64,000 nucleotides of DNA from positions 1 to 64,000 of the forward strand of contig CAAGED010000005.1 of NCBI GenBank assembly GCA_900768505.1. The letters run 5' to 3'. A program made the position numbers and the translations under genes. The stretch is from Lentisphaeria bacterium (GTDB lineage Bacteria; Verrucomicrobiota; Lentisphaeria; Victivallales; Victivallaceae). The notes under the pieces are model-generated. The model saw only the letters and a list, made by a program, of their open reading frames with translations, was not told the origin of the DNA and searched no databases. Below, one piece after another: positions 17,872 to 26,465 of this stretch; positions within the stretch are counted from its first letter, which is position 1; the number at the start of each line of letters is the position of its first letter.

Positions 17872-19131
17872 ATGAAAGGTCTAAATATTGCGCTGACAGT
17901 GGTTATTCTCTTGTTGGCAATCGTGTCGGCGGTGTTTTCGTTTTTCTTGTTTGAGAAGCGCGAACAGTTGACGAAAGGCTGGTCGATGATGGTTGGCGAA
18001 ATTAACCGCACTGCCAAAGTGTTGGATGCAGGCAGCGGCAGCAGCAGTTCATCTCAATTGAATGATCAGACATTGGCGCATATTAAGTATGCTGATTTGA
18101 GTACCAATTTGAAGAATTTGAGCGAACAGGCCAATAAGGTGATTAAAGAGCGTGACGCAATGGCCGGTGCACTGCGTGAAATGGCCAATCTCGTGGAGAT
18201 GAGCAGGGAAAATATCCCGACCGACGAGCAGTTAAAAGGGTTGACTACTTACGACAACAGTGTTCAGCAGATTATGCTGGCCGCGACCAGTTTCCGTGCC
18301 AGATATGAAGAAATGGTACGCAGCACGACTGACAATGCAAAATTGTTGGGATTAAACGTCAGTGCCGCAGATGTAAAGGGAAATGCAGCCGGCGTAAACA
18401 AGGATATGATTAATACCATTAAGAACAATTTGAGCGCCATTCGCACCTACCAGACTGGAATGCGGGAGATTGTTCGCCAGTTGACAGATGAAGTTCGCAA
18501 TATTGCTCCCAAGATTAATCCTGATGATGTGAGTGAAACGATTGCTTCCATTTTGGGTGGTATTGATGCTACTCGCGGCGAATTGGCCAAGGCTGCGGAT
18601 ACCGTTGCGGCAATGACTCGCAAGATGAATGAATTGCAGAATGCCATGGTTGCATCTGATGGTCGTATTGCTGAATTGACTAAGAGCATGGATAATCAGC
18701 TTAAGGAAATTGAAACCCTGCGCCGTATTATCAATAAAGGCAAGGGTGGTGTGATTCCGGCACCTTGGATTGATGGTTCGCCCGAGTCACGGCTAAATGC
18801 CCGTGGCGTGGTTTTGCGCAGTAACGACAAATATGGTGTAATTGCCGTTGACTTGGGGACTGAGACCAGAGTCAAGCAGGATATTCTTGGTATGATTAAT
18901 CCCACTGACCCACAGATTCCGGCAGGTGCAATTCTCAATGTAGTTCGCGGTGACGGTCCGGATGCTAAATTGATTGGCCAGATTAGAATTGTTGATGTCG
19001 GCAAGAACTCCTCTACCGCGGAATTCATCTCCGGCAGCAGTGCTGACGGTGTAAGCCCCAAGGAAGGGGACGCAGTTTACTTCTCCAAGGACGAAGTAGC
19101 CCGTTTGAGTGCGTTGAAAAACGCGGAATAA
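17872..19131 (+). CDS. Membrane-anchored coiled-coil protein with C-terminal beta-rich domain
   Basis: A 419-aa protein that I cannot assign to a named family. One N-terminal transmembrane helix (about residues 5-28) is followed by a Ser/Gly linker and a long heptad-rich region (about 60-290) typical of coiled coils. The C-terminal ~110 residues (from RGVVLRSNDKYGVIAVDLG) form a beta-rich segment with a pattern of VDLGTETRVK, IPAGAILNVVRG and IGQIRIVDVG, like the small beta-barrels at the end of some envelope proteins. I use ATG 17872; a TTG immediately upstream is in frame. It heads a mini-operon with two tiny envelope genes, which suggests a structural role across the periplasm (inference). 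Confidence 0.8.
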   Translation: MKGLNIALTVVILLLAIVSAVFSFFLFEKREQLTKGWSMMVGEINRTAKVLDAGSGSSSSSQLNDQTLAHIKYADLSTNLKNLSEQANKVIKERDAMAGALREMANLVEMSRENIPTDEQLKGLTTYDNSVQQIMLAATSFRARYEEMVRSTTDNAKLLGLNVSAADVKGNAAGVNKDMINTIKNNLSAIRTYQTGMREIVRQLTDEVRNIAPKINPDDVSETIASILGGIDATRGELAKAADTVAAMTRKMNELQNAMVASDGRIAELTKSMDNQLKEIETLRRIINKGKGGVIPAPWIDGSPESRLNARGVVLRSNDKYGVIAVDLGTETRVKQDILGMINPTDPQIPAGAILNVVRGDGPDAKLIGQIRIVDVGKNSSTAEFISGSSADGVSPKEGDAVYFSKDEVARLSALKNAE

Positions 19132-19149
19132 GCGTGGAGGATATTGATT

Positions 19150-19293
19150 ATGAATAAGATATGTCAGATTTTGATCCTCGTGGCGTTGGTAGTGATGCTT
19201 GGTGTGGTTGCGTTACAGGCGATGGAAATGCAGGAGTATGATTTGTTCAACTCGCTCCAAACCCGTTTTTTCGGTGGCGGTGCAGCCAAGTAG
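19150..19293 (+). CDS. Small single-pass membrane protein, 47 aa
   Basis: A 47-codon gene with an excellent ribosome binding site (GGAGG, 8 bases before the ATG) lying 18 bases after the coiled-coil gene. It encodes a short N-terminus, one hydrophobic segment (about residues 6-22), then a polar tail ending FFGGGAAK. It is followed directly by a strong terminator. I do not recognise a family. The spacing and signals make translation likely. Confidence 0.7.
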   Translation: MNKICQILILVALVVMLGVVALQAMEMQEYDLFNSLQTRFFGGGAAK

Positions 19294-19316
19294 TTTGATG
19301 ATGAAGTAGTTTTTTA

Positions 19317-19355
19317 ACGGGATTGCTGAGGATGGTGCGGCAATCCCGTTTTTTT
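19317..19355 (+). terminator. Rho-independent terminator
   Basis: ACGGGATTGC (19317-19326) pairs perfectly with GCAATCCCGT (19340-19349), followed by a run of T to 19355. It ends the coiled-coil/small-membrane-protein transcript. The small lipoprotein gene starts only 18 bases later, so it depends on read-through or its own promoter. Confidence 0.85.
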
Positions 19356-19372
19356 ATTGGAGAATAAATATT

Positions 19373-19519
19373 ATGAAGCTTAAAGTTTTTATTGCCGGCT
19401 TGATTTTGCTGGTTTGTGGGGTATTTTTGAGTGGATGCACGGAGTCGGAACGGCGGGGATACAGTAAAATTCCGCAAAATAGTCCGGCTGCGTGGGAACA
19501 ATCCAGTTTTGTGATTTAA
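19373..19519 (+). CDS. Small lipoprotein, 48 aa
   Basis: A 48-codon gene with GGAG about 9 bases before the ATG. The product has a basic N-terminus, a hydrophobic core and the lipobox LSGC with cysteine 22, leaving a mature lipopeptide of only 27 residues that ends in SFVI. It would be anchored in the inner or outer membrane. It lies between a terminator and clpC. The family is not recognised, but the signal peptide is complete. Confidence 0.7.
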   Translation: MKLKVFIAGLILLVCGVFLSGCTESERRGYSKIPQNSPAAWEQSSFVI

Positions 19520-19617
19520 TAAGCAGTTTTCAGTTGATTGCAGTTTTTGAGGGTTGATAAACTGGTAAACATGGCATTAGTGATTGCTGAACGCTGCATA
19601 ATGGCAGGAGTAAATTT

Positions 19618-22212
19618 ATGGAAAATGAAAGTTTTGATGATTTTAAAAATTTCACTACCCGGGCACGGCATGTTTTAGTGTTGGCACGTCGGGAGGCGTT
19701 ACGTTTCAATCACGATTACATTGGTACGGAGCATATTTTATTGGGCATTCTTGCACTGGGTGAGGGCGTGGCGGTGGAGGTGCTCAAGAGCATGGATTTA
19801 AATCTGGACAAATTGCGTCTGGAGGTGGAAAAAGCCTGCGGTACCGGTGCCGAAACAAAAGCGGTGGGTGAGATTCCCATTACCGAGCGGGCACGGCGGG
19901 TGTTGGTGCTGGCCGTTCAGGAGGCCAAGGCGATGAATTATAAATTTGTCGGTACGGAGCATCTGCTGCTGGCAATTTTGCGGGAGGGTGAGAGTGTGGC
20001 CGCCAGAATATTGCTGAATTTAAAAATCAATCCGGATAATTTGCGCCGGGAGATTATGAAGGCTTTGGATCCGGATTATTTGCCGGGAACTGAGGAGGAA
20101 TCCGAAGCGCAGAGTGCCTTTATGGAGCAGAGCGGCGAAGAGGATGATTCCGGAAATACTTTAAATGCCTTGAATGCCTTCGGGCGGGATTTGACAGCGA
20201 TGGCGGAGCGGGGTGAACTTGACCCGGTGATTGGCCGGCATAATGAAATTGAGCGGGTAATTCAAATTCTCTGCCGTCGAACGAAAAATAATCCGGTATT
20301 GATTGGTGAGGCCGGAGTCGGCAAAACGGCGATTATTGAGGGACTGGCCCGGGCGATTGCGGCTGGAGAAGTACCGGATATTTTGGCGGAAAAACATGTT
20401 TTTGCCTTGGATTTGCCTTTGATGGTGGCTGGAACTAAATACCGCGGACAATTCGAGGAGCGTATTAAGGCGGTAATTGACGAGGTGCGTAATTCCGGCA
20501 AGGTAATTCTTTTTATTGATGAACTTCACACCATTGTAGGAGCGGGGGGCGCCGAGGGGGCGATGGATGCGGCCAATATTATTAAACCAGCCTTGTCACG
20601 CGGTGAGTTGCAGTGCGTGGGAGCGACCACTCTGGACGAATACCGTAAGGGAATTGAGAAAGATTCGGCACTGGAACGGCGTTTTCAGCCGGTGATGGTC
20701 AATCCGCCCAGCGTTGAGGATACCGTTAAAATTTTGACCGGGCTGGCTCCGTCGTATGAACAGTATCATCATGTAAAATATTCCCGGGAGGCGCTGGAAG
20801 CGGCGGTGAAACTCTCTGACCGTTATATTTCCGGACGTTTTCTGCCGGACAAGGCGATTGATGTTATGGATGAGGCGGGTGCAAAACTGCATATTTTGCA
20901 TTCCAGCGAGCGCCCGGATTTGACGGAGATAAATAGTGAACTTGCTGATGTTGTAGCACAAAAGGAGCAGGCGGTTGAGGCGCAGAATTTTGAAAGCGCC
21001 GCTAAATTCCGGGACGATGAACGCCGCTTACGCGGTGTAATTGAGGATATTAAAACCAAATGGAGTGAAAAGGCTGAGAAAAAGCTACCTACGGTCAAGG
21101 TATCGGATATTGCCGGCGTGATTGGCGCATTTACCGGGATTCCGGTTCGGCAAATGGAGGAGGGCGAATTGAAGCGGCTGCTGGCGATGGAGAGTGAATT
21201 GCAGCAGGTTATTGTCGGGCAGGACGAGGCGGTTTCGATTGTGGCCAAGGCATTGCGGCGTTCCCGGGCGGATCTTAAGAATCCGGCACGGCCGATTGGT
21301 TCGTTTATTTTTCTGGGGCCGACCGGGGTGGGAAAAACTCTGCTGGCCAAGGCGGTGGCAGAATTCATTTTTGGTGACGTCGATGCTCTGATTCGAGTTG
21401 ATATGTCAGAATATATGGAGAAGTTTAATGTCAGCCGACTGGTGGGTTCTCCTCCGGGATATGTTGGACATGAGGAAGGGGGCGAGTTGACGGAACGGGT
21501 GCGTCGGCGCCCATACTCGGTGGTGCTCTTTGATGAAATTGAGAAAGCGCACCCGGATGTGCTGCACATGTTGCTGCAGATTTTGGAGGACGGCATGCTG
21601 ACTGATTCATTAGGCCGGCGCGTAGACTTCCGAAATACCATTATAATTATGACCAGCAACGTGGGGGCGGAAAGTTTGGTGCGTGGCACAAAACAATTGG
21701 GATTTGGTACTCCCGGCAATGGCGGAGATAATTTGAAAGGTCGGGTATTGGAGTTGGCAAAACGCTTCTTTAAGCCGGAATTTCTCAATCGGGTGGATGA
21801 TGTGATTGTCTTCCGGCGGTTGGAGCGGGCGGATTTGGAGAAAATTATTGATTTGGAGTTGGCCGGTACAATTGGCCGTCTGAAAAATCGCAATATTGTT
21901 TTGAATGTCACATCGGAGGCGAAAGGATTCCTGATTGACCACGGATATGAGGCTGAATATGGGGCTCGTCCGTTGCGACGGGCGGTGGAACATTATATTG
22001 AAGACCCGCTGGCGGAGGATTTACTGAAGGGATATTTCCACGATGCCAATCAGATAAATGTAATTTTAAACAATCAGGAGTTGACTTTTATTCCGGCGCA
22101 GCAGCCGGCAATTGAATCTGCCAAGGTACCGGCCAAACGGAGCCGCAAGAAAAAAAACAATGATCAGGCCAGTGATAAAACCAACGATAAAACGGAGGAC
22201 TCAGGTAAATGA
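19618..22212 (+). CDS. clpC: ATP-dependent Clp protease ATP-binding subunit ClpC
   Basis: An 864-aa HSP100 unfoldase that delivers substrates to ClpP. Two Clp N repeats occupy residues ~1-150. The first AAA domain has Walker A GEAGVGKT (about 231-238). A UVR-like coiled segment lies near 455-480 (NFESAAKFRDDERRL). The second AAA domain has GPTGVGKT (about 567-574). The UVR segment and N repeats distinguish it from ClpB and ClpA. The C-terminus ends in a Lys-rich low-complexity tail (SRKKKNND). It overlaps a Nudix gene by four bases. No clpP is present in the window. Confidence 0.95.
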   Translation: MENESFDDFKNFTTRARHVLVLARREALRFNHDYIGTEHILLGILALGEGVAVEVLKSMDLNLDKLRLEVEKACGTGAETKAVGEIPITERARRVLVLAVQEAKAMNYKFVGTEHLLLAILREGESVAARILLNLKINPDNLRREIMKALDPDYLPGTEEESEAQSAFMEQSGEEDDSGNTLNALNAFGRDLTAMAERGELDPVIGRHNEIERVIQILCRRTKNNPVLIGEAGVGKTAIIEGLARAIAAGEVPDILAEKHVFALDLPLMVAGTKYRGQFEERIKAVIDEVRNSGKVILFIDELHTIVGAGGAEGAMDAANIIKPALSRGELQCVGATTLDEYRKGIEKDSALERRFQPVMVNPPSVEDTVKILTGLAPSYEQYHHVKYSREALEAAVKLSDRYISGRFLPDKAIDVMDEAGAKLHILHSSERPDLTEINSELADVVAQKEQAVEAQNFESAAKFRDDERRLRGVIEDIKTKWSEKAEKKLPTVKVSDIAGVIGAFTGIPVRQMEEGELKRLLAMESELQQVIVGQDEAVSIVAKALRRSRADLKNPARPIGSFIFLGPTGVGKTLLAKAVAEFIFGDVDALIRVDMSEYMEKFNVSRLVGSPPGYVGHEEGGELTERVRRRPYSVVLFDEIEKAHPDVLHMLLQILEDGMLTDSLGRRVDFRNTIIIMTSNVGAESLVRGTKQLGFGTPGNGGDNLKGRVLELAKRFFKPEFLNRVDDVIVFRRLERADLEKIIDLELAGTIGRLKNRNIVLNVTSEAKGFLIDHGYEAEYGARPLRRAVEHYIEDPLAEDLLKGYFHDANQINVILNNQELTFIPAQQPAIESAKVPAKRSRKKKNNDQASDKTNDKTEDSGK

Positions 22213-22742
22213 CCGGCAGTGAATATTTTGATATTTACGATGAAGATGGAATGCGTATCGGCGCGGCGGCGCGTCACGAGTGCCACGGCAACCCTAATTT
22301 GATTCATCGTACCAGCCATGTGGTGGTGGTTAACAAGGCTGGCGAAATCTTGTTGCAGAAACGAACCTTGACCAAGGACATTCAGCCCGGCAAGTGGGAT
22401 ACCGCAGTGGGCGGGCACTTGAATATGGGCGAGACGTATGAAATTGCGGCGCGCCGGGAATTGGGTGAGGAGTTGGGGGTGACTGAGCCGGGTATTAAGT
22501 TGAATTATCTTTTTGATGATAAAATACGCAATTCAGTAGAGTCGGAGGATGTTCGGGTCTTTGGAATTGTCTACGATGGCGATTTTAAGGTGCAGGAATC
22601 CGAGGTGGATGAGGTGAAATATTGGAGCAGTGGAGAATTGGCGGCTTGTGATCAGGCTGAATTATTTACGCCAAATTTGATTATTGAACTGCAAAAAATT
22701 GCCAAGGGTGATTGGGTGAATAAATTATTGAAAATGCAGTAA
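22209..22742 (+). CDS. Nudix hydrolase (isopentenyl-diphosphate isomerase-like subgroup)
   Basis: A 177-aa Nudix-fold enzyme. The Nudix box runs from GGHLNMGETYEIA to RRELGEELGV with the required Glu residues in place. The N-terminal layout (YDEDGMRIGAAARHECH followed by HVVVVNKAGEILLQKR) resembles the YfcD/IDI-like group. It cleaves a nucleoside-diphosphate-linked substrate with Mg2+; the substrate is unknown. Coupled to clpC through an ATGA overlap, which is an unusual partnership without an obvious functional link. Confidence 0.9.
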   Translation: MTGSEYFDIYDEDGMRIGAAARHECHGNPNLIHRTSHVVVVNKAGEILLQKRTLTKDIQPGKWDTAVGGHLNMGETYEIAARRELGEELGVTEPGIKLNYLFDDKIRNSVESEDVRVFGIVYDGDFKVQESEVDEVKYWSSGELAACDQAELFTPNLIIELQKIAKGDWVNKLLKMQ

Positions 22743-22764
22743 TTTAGCTGGGAGCTGATTTTTT

Positions 22765-23958
22765 TTGAATGTGGTAAATAAATATTCATTTGCCCGTGAG
22801 GCAGCGAAGCGATTTTTCAGCGAACCGCTGGCTATTTGCGGGCTGATTGGTTGTGCAATAATTGTGGTGCCGGCAATTTTTGCGCCGTTGCTGGCCAATT
22901 CCAAGCCGTTGTTGTGGATTGAAAACGGGGAAATAACACTGCCATTTTGGCGATATTTGTTTGCGCCTAGCGCCAATGAAGTTTTTTTGGAGCAATTTTT
23001 TAATTTTATTATGCTTGCATTGAGCGGCTGGCTGATTTGCTGGCCGCTGAAGTTTATTGCCGGAGGGCGAACAATCGGAGGTAGAAAAATAAATTTCTGG
23101 TTGTGGTTGGTTCTACTGGTTTGTATCCTGCTGGGTTTTTTATTTACCTCACCCAAGTTGGATAAACGGGATTTTCGGGCGTTGGCAGCGGAAAACCCCG
23201 GGGCAACGGTGATATTTTCGCTAATTCCTTATGGGCCGAACGAGCAGCAATTGGGCGAGCCTTGGGCCACCCCCTCCAGGCAGCACATTATGGGGTTGGA
23301 TGAAATTGGGCGGGATGTGGCCAGCCGAATGATCTACGGTGGCAGGGTTTCGCTCTCTGTGGGAATTTTTGCCACGGTTATTGCATTGCTGATCGGGTGC
23401 GTGGCTGGGATGTGCGCCGGATATTTCGGAGGAGTGCTGGATTTGGCGGTGATGCGGGTGGTGGAGGTGATGATTTGTTTCCCAACCTTTCTTCTTTTGC
23501 TGATACTAAGCTCGATTTTAAGTGACATGAAATTTACTCAGTCAATTTTGATTGTGATTTTTGTAATTGGATTCACCGGTTGGATTGGAATTTGCCAACT
23601 GGTACGCGGCGAAGTGCTTAAGCAGCGCAATCTGCCTTACATGCAGAATTGCCGGGTGATTGGTCTGCCCGTGTGGCGCACAATGTGTTTTCATTTGCTG
23701 CCCAATGTGGTCAATCCGATATTGATTGCCTTTTCGTTTGGCGTGGCAGGGGCGGTGTTGGCAGAGAGTGGATTAAGTTTTTTGGGATTCGGCGTGCAGG
23801 CGCCAACGGCCAGTTGGGGGGGCTTGCTGCGCCAGGCTTTTTCTGATCCGCTGGGTTTTTGGCATCTGACTTTAGCGCCGGGATTGGCGTTGTTTATTAC
23901 CGTGGTTTCATTTAATTTTATTGGAGAGGGGATTCAGAAGGTATTTAATGTCAAGTGA
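22765..23958 (+). CDS. Peptide ABC transporter permease, YejE/OppC-like
   Basis: A 397-aa inner-membrane permease. The N-terminal helix (about 17-42) is followed by the SKPLLWIENGEITLPFW segment, extra helices, and LIPYGPNEQ before HIMGLDEIGRDV. That layout is characteristic of YejE-type permeases rather than plain OppC. The C-terminal domain has the coupling-helix (EAA) region GLPVWRTMCFHLLPNVVNP. I use a TTG start at 22765 because GGGAG ends 10 bases before it; the next in-frame GTG (22771) is too far away. The partner permease, ATPase and binding protein are not nearby, so the remaining subunits are probably elsewhere. Confidence 0.88.
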   Translation: MNVVNKYSFAREAAKRFFSEPLAICGLIGCAIIVVPAIFAPLLANSKPLLWIENGEITLPFWRYLFAPSANEVFLEQFFNFIMLALSGWLICWPLKFIAGGRTIGGRKINFWLWLVLLVCILLGFLFTSPKLDKRDFRALAAENPGATVIFSLIPYGPNEQQLGEPWATPSRQHIMGLDEIGRDVASRMIYGGRVSLSVGIFATVIALLIGCVAGMCAGYFGGVLDLAVMRVVEVMICFPTFLLLLILSSILSDMKFTQSILIVIFVIGFTGWIGICQLVRGEVLKQRNLPYMQNCRVIGLPVWRTMCFHLLPNVVNPILIAFSFGVAGAVLAESGLSFLGFGVQAPTASWGGLLRQAFSDPLGFWHLTLAPGLALFITVVSFNFIGEGIQKVFNVK

Positions 23959-24003
23959 ATCTTCTGACCAGGTTTAGGTGGAAAATATTTTTTCAGGTGT
24001 GGC

Positions 24004-24558
24004 ATGTTTATATTTTTACAAAAAAAATTACGCAATCAAACCGGGGCAAGCATGGTTGAAACTCTATTTGCCATGGTTGTTATGTTGCTGATTTTTTTTG
24101 GCCTGGTGCAGATAATTGTCTGGGCTTCCGGAAAAATGATTTGCGAATATGCCGCCTTTCAGGTGGCGCGGGGGCGCTCCATGGGGTATACAAATAATAT
24201 TATTATGAAAGCTGGTAGAGTGGCGGCGATGGGGGCTTCGGGACGGGATATTTCGGAGCAGCCATTGCGAACCGGAGCGACGCTGGACGAGGTTGGAAGC
24301 AGGGCGGAGGATTATATGCGTTACGAGTCCTTCGGCAATTACGGGGTTAATTATGAATTTTGGGATGGCAGTGAGAGCGGTGAGCTGGTTATTTCCAGTC
24401 AGGCCGACGCCGATAGCGTCCGGGGCAGTGTGGCGATACGGCATCAGAAATTGCTAACTCCCGGCATAAAATATTTGGTAAGCGGTGCCACGCAGGCGGA
24501 TATACCGGCCGGTGAGAGCGTGGTGCGCAATTATGCGGCGGAGTACATAAATGAGTAG
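24004..24558 (+). CDS. TadE-like pseudopilin-type protein
   Basis: A 184-aa protein with a basic N-terminus, then GASMVETLFAMVVMLLIFFG, a hydrophobic helix (about residues 15-38) like the TadE N-domain, followed by a soluble domain. The Glu at the fifth position of the helix is typical of pseudopilins. TadE proteins are minor pilins of the Flp/Tad system. It overlaps the next gene by eight bases. No Tad ATPase, secretin or prepilin peptidase occurs in the window, so it is probably a dispersed component or a stand-alone envelope protein. Confidence 0.75.
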   Translation: MFIFLQKKLRNQTGASMVETLFAMVVMLLIFFGLVQIIVWASGKMICEYAAFQVARGRSMGYTNNIIMKAGRVAAMGASGRDISEQPLRTGATLDEVGSRAEDYMRYESFGNYGVNYEFWDGSESGELVISSQADADSVRGSVAIRHQKLLTPGIKYLVSGATQADIPAGESVVRNYAAEYINE

Positions 24559-26443
24559 GTTGAACAAGGATTCCGGGCAGGTATTGATTTTGGCCATTGC
24601 TATATTGGTCATTTTATTGATTGGCGTGCTTTTTCTGTTTGACTTGAGCAATGTGGTGCGGGGCAAGGTCAAGGTTAATACGGCAGAGCAGGCTGCGGCG
24701 TTGACCGGAGCAAACTGGCAACGGGAGACGCTGAATTTAATCGGCGAATTAAATCTGCTTAAGGCATCCAATGTGATGTTTGACGAATACCTTTTTCCGG
24801 AGTGGAAGAATAAATATCCGGACGATTTCGGCGGAGACGGCAGTGCGGTGGATTTTAATAACCTGACGCCGGAACAATTGCAGCATTTTTACTCCTCGCT
24901 TCAGGCTGTGAATCGTTCGCTTACTGAAATTCAGGCGCGGGTGGCGTTTATTACTCCGTTAATTGGCTTCGGGGCGGCTCAGCAGAGTGCAAAAAATAAT
25001 GGAATGAATGTGTTTGACGACGGCGATTCCGGCACCTTGAAACATCAGGAGATTCGACGCTACGCCGACAAATTGCGCAACGGAATTGACGATGCCAAGA
25101 ATGAATATGTAGGGTATTATCGCTGGCGCAACAACTACCTGACGGTTTTGGACGATATTGTCAAATCCGGCATTGCCATGCGGCCCAGCGGGAGATTTCC
25201 CGGTTTGGAGGGAATTCGGCCGGTATTTATGGGAAATAATGATTTTTATATGGCGATTCTGCAGGAGCGCTGGTGCGAACGCTACCTGCTGCAGTTGGTA
25301 AAATATCCGGATTCATTTTTTGATGACGACTGGTGGCGTGTATCCTATTTGGAAACCCGTTTCCCGGATGAGAGCCCGATTTACGCCGTGGGGGTGGAGT
25401 TTGAAATACCACTTAGTACGGAAACGGAGTTTAATCAGCTGCAGGAGGATGCCCAGGGTAGTATTTACGGTCAGAACTTAACGCCTTGGGCAGTGGATAA
25501 TGTGGAAAAACTGCTACCGAATTTTACCTGGTGTGGTTTTGATGCCACTTGGTATCCCGAATCGGTGAATTATTATGGGCCGGATCTGGAGATATGGCGC
25601 AAGGGATATTACCTGCGGGGGGATTTAAAATCAGAATTTATAACTGGCGGCGCCACTGCTTATGCTGAAACCTACCACAAAATGAATTTATTGAGTAAAT
25701 ATGAGGCGGCCAATCACGATTCTGCAAAAACCGACGAGGCATTTGGTTATGAAAATATTCGGCAAAATATGGTGCGGGAGAGCAGTCGCGAAACCAAGGT
25801 GATGATTGGCAGTGATGATGAGAATTCCACCGCCGGAGCGGTTGCCAAGGTGTTGGGAAAATTGGCGGGGGATAAACCGCCTCACGAAAGCCGGGTGGTG
25901 TTGCCGGTGTTTAATGATACGGCAATAATTCCATCAACCATGACATTTGTGCGTCCGGCGCGGGATAATTTCAGCAGTCTGGAGCGTTTTTTAGTGTGGC
26001 TTGGCAGCTTAGACCCGGAGGACGAGGATTTATTCCACCACAAGAGCGATCCGCCAGCTGGAACGACTAGTTACCTGAGTGCACTGCAGTTGCTCTCCGA
26101 CCCAAAATTTCGCAAGAAGGGGTACAACCACAACTATCACGGGGTGGTCGATGAAAAATTATATTTTTCCGACACCTACAAATATGATCCGGATACCAAT
26201 CCGACCGGCGCGGGTTATTTGCAGCAGGTGTGGCTGGGGGTAAATAATCAGAATAAAAATGACGGCAGTGAAATTACCGTTCGTCCGTATACTGAAAACC
26301 GAACTGCGCATCAGTTGGGAACCCGCTTTTTCGTCAAGGAAAACGGCCGGGTGTTAACCAACGAAGATGTGCAATGTTATACCACCATGTATTCGCCCGG
26401 CACCGGAGGCAGCAGTGTCAATACCGGTCCGCCGCGTTTATAA
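24551..26443 (+). CDS. TadG-like membrane-anchored extracellular or periplasmic protein
   Basis: A 630-aa protein with an N-terminal helix (about residues 9-30, VLILAIAILVILLIGVLFLF) preceded by the SGQ motif seen in TadE/G-like proteins, then KVNTAEQAAALTGA, the post-helix segment typical of that family. The remaining ~550 residues are Trp/Tyr-rich and acidic and lack a recognisable von Willebrand A domain (no clear DxSxS). Overlap with the TadE-like gene indicates co-translation. The large soluble part is unassigned. Confidence 0.65.
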   Translation: MSRLNKDSGQVLILAIAILVILLIGVLFLFDLSNVVRGKVKVNTAEQAAALTGANWQRETLNLIGELNLLKASNVMFDEYLFPEWKNKYPDDFGGDGSAVDFNNLTPEQLQHFYSSLQAVNRSLTEIQARVAFITPLIGFGAAQQSAKNNGMNVFDDGDSGTLKHQEIRRYADKLRNGIDDAKNEYVGYYRWRNNYLTVLDDIVKSGIAMRPSGRFPGLEGIRPVFMGNNDFYMAILQERWCERYLLQLVKYPDSFFDDDWWRVSYLETRFPDESPIYAVGVEFEIPLSTETEFNQLQEDAQGSIYGQNLTPWAVDNVEKLLPNFTWCGFDATWYPESVNYYGPDLEIWRKGYYLRGDLKSEFITGGATAYAETYHKMNLLSKYEAANHDSAKTDEAFGYENIRQNMVRESSRETKVMIGSDDENSTAGAVAKVLGKLAGDKPPHESRVVLPVFNDTAIIPSTMTFVRPARDNFSSLERFLVWLGSLDPEDEDLFHHKSDPPAGTTSYLSALQLLSDPKFRKKGYNHNYHGVVDEKLYFSDTYKYDPDTNPTGAGYLQQVWLGVNNQNKNDGSEITVRPYTENRTAHQLGTRFFVKENGRVLTNEDVQCYTTMYSPGTGGSSVNTGPPRL

Positions 26444-26465
26444 TTTAAGAAAGAATTGGAGTTAA

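Noticed and set aside
20823..21911. A 362-codon open frame on the minus strand inside clpC
   Set aside because: It lies wholly antisense to a full-length, motif-perfect clpC, is Ser/Arg/Pro-biased with no recognisable family, and is a codon-bias shadow.
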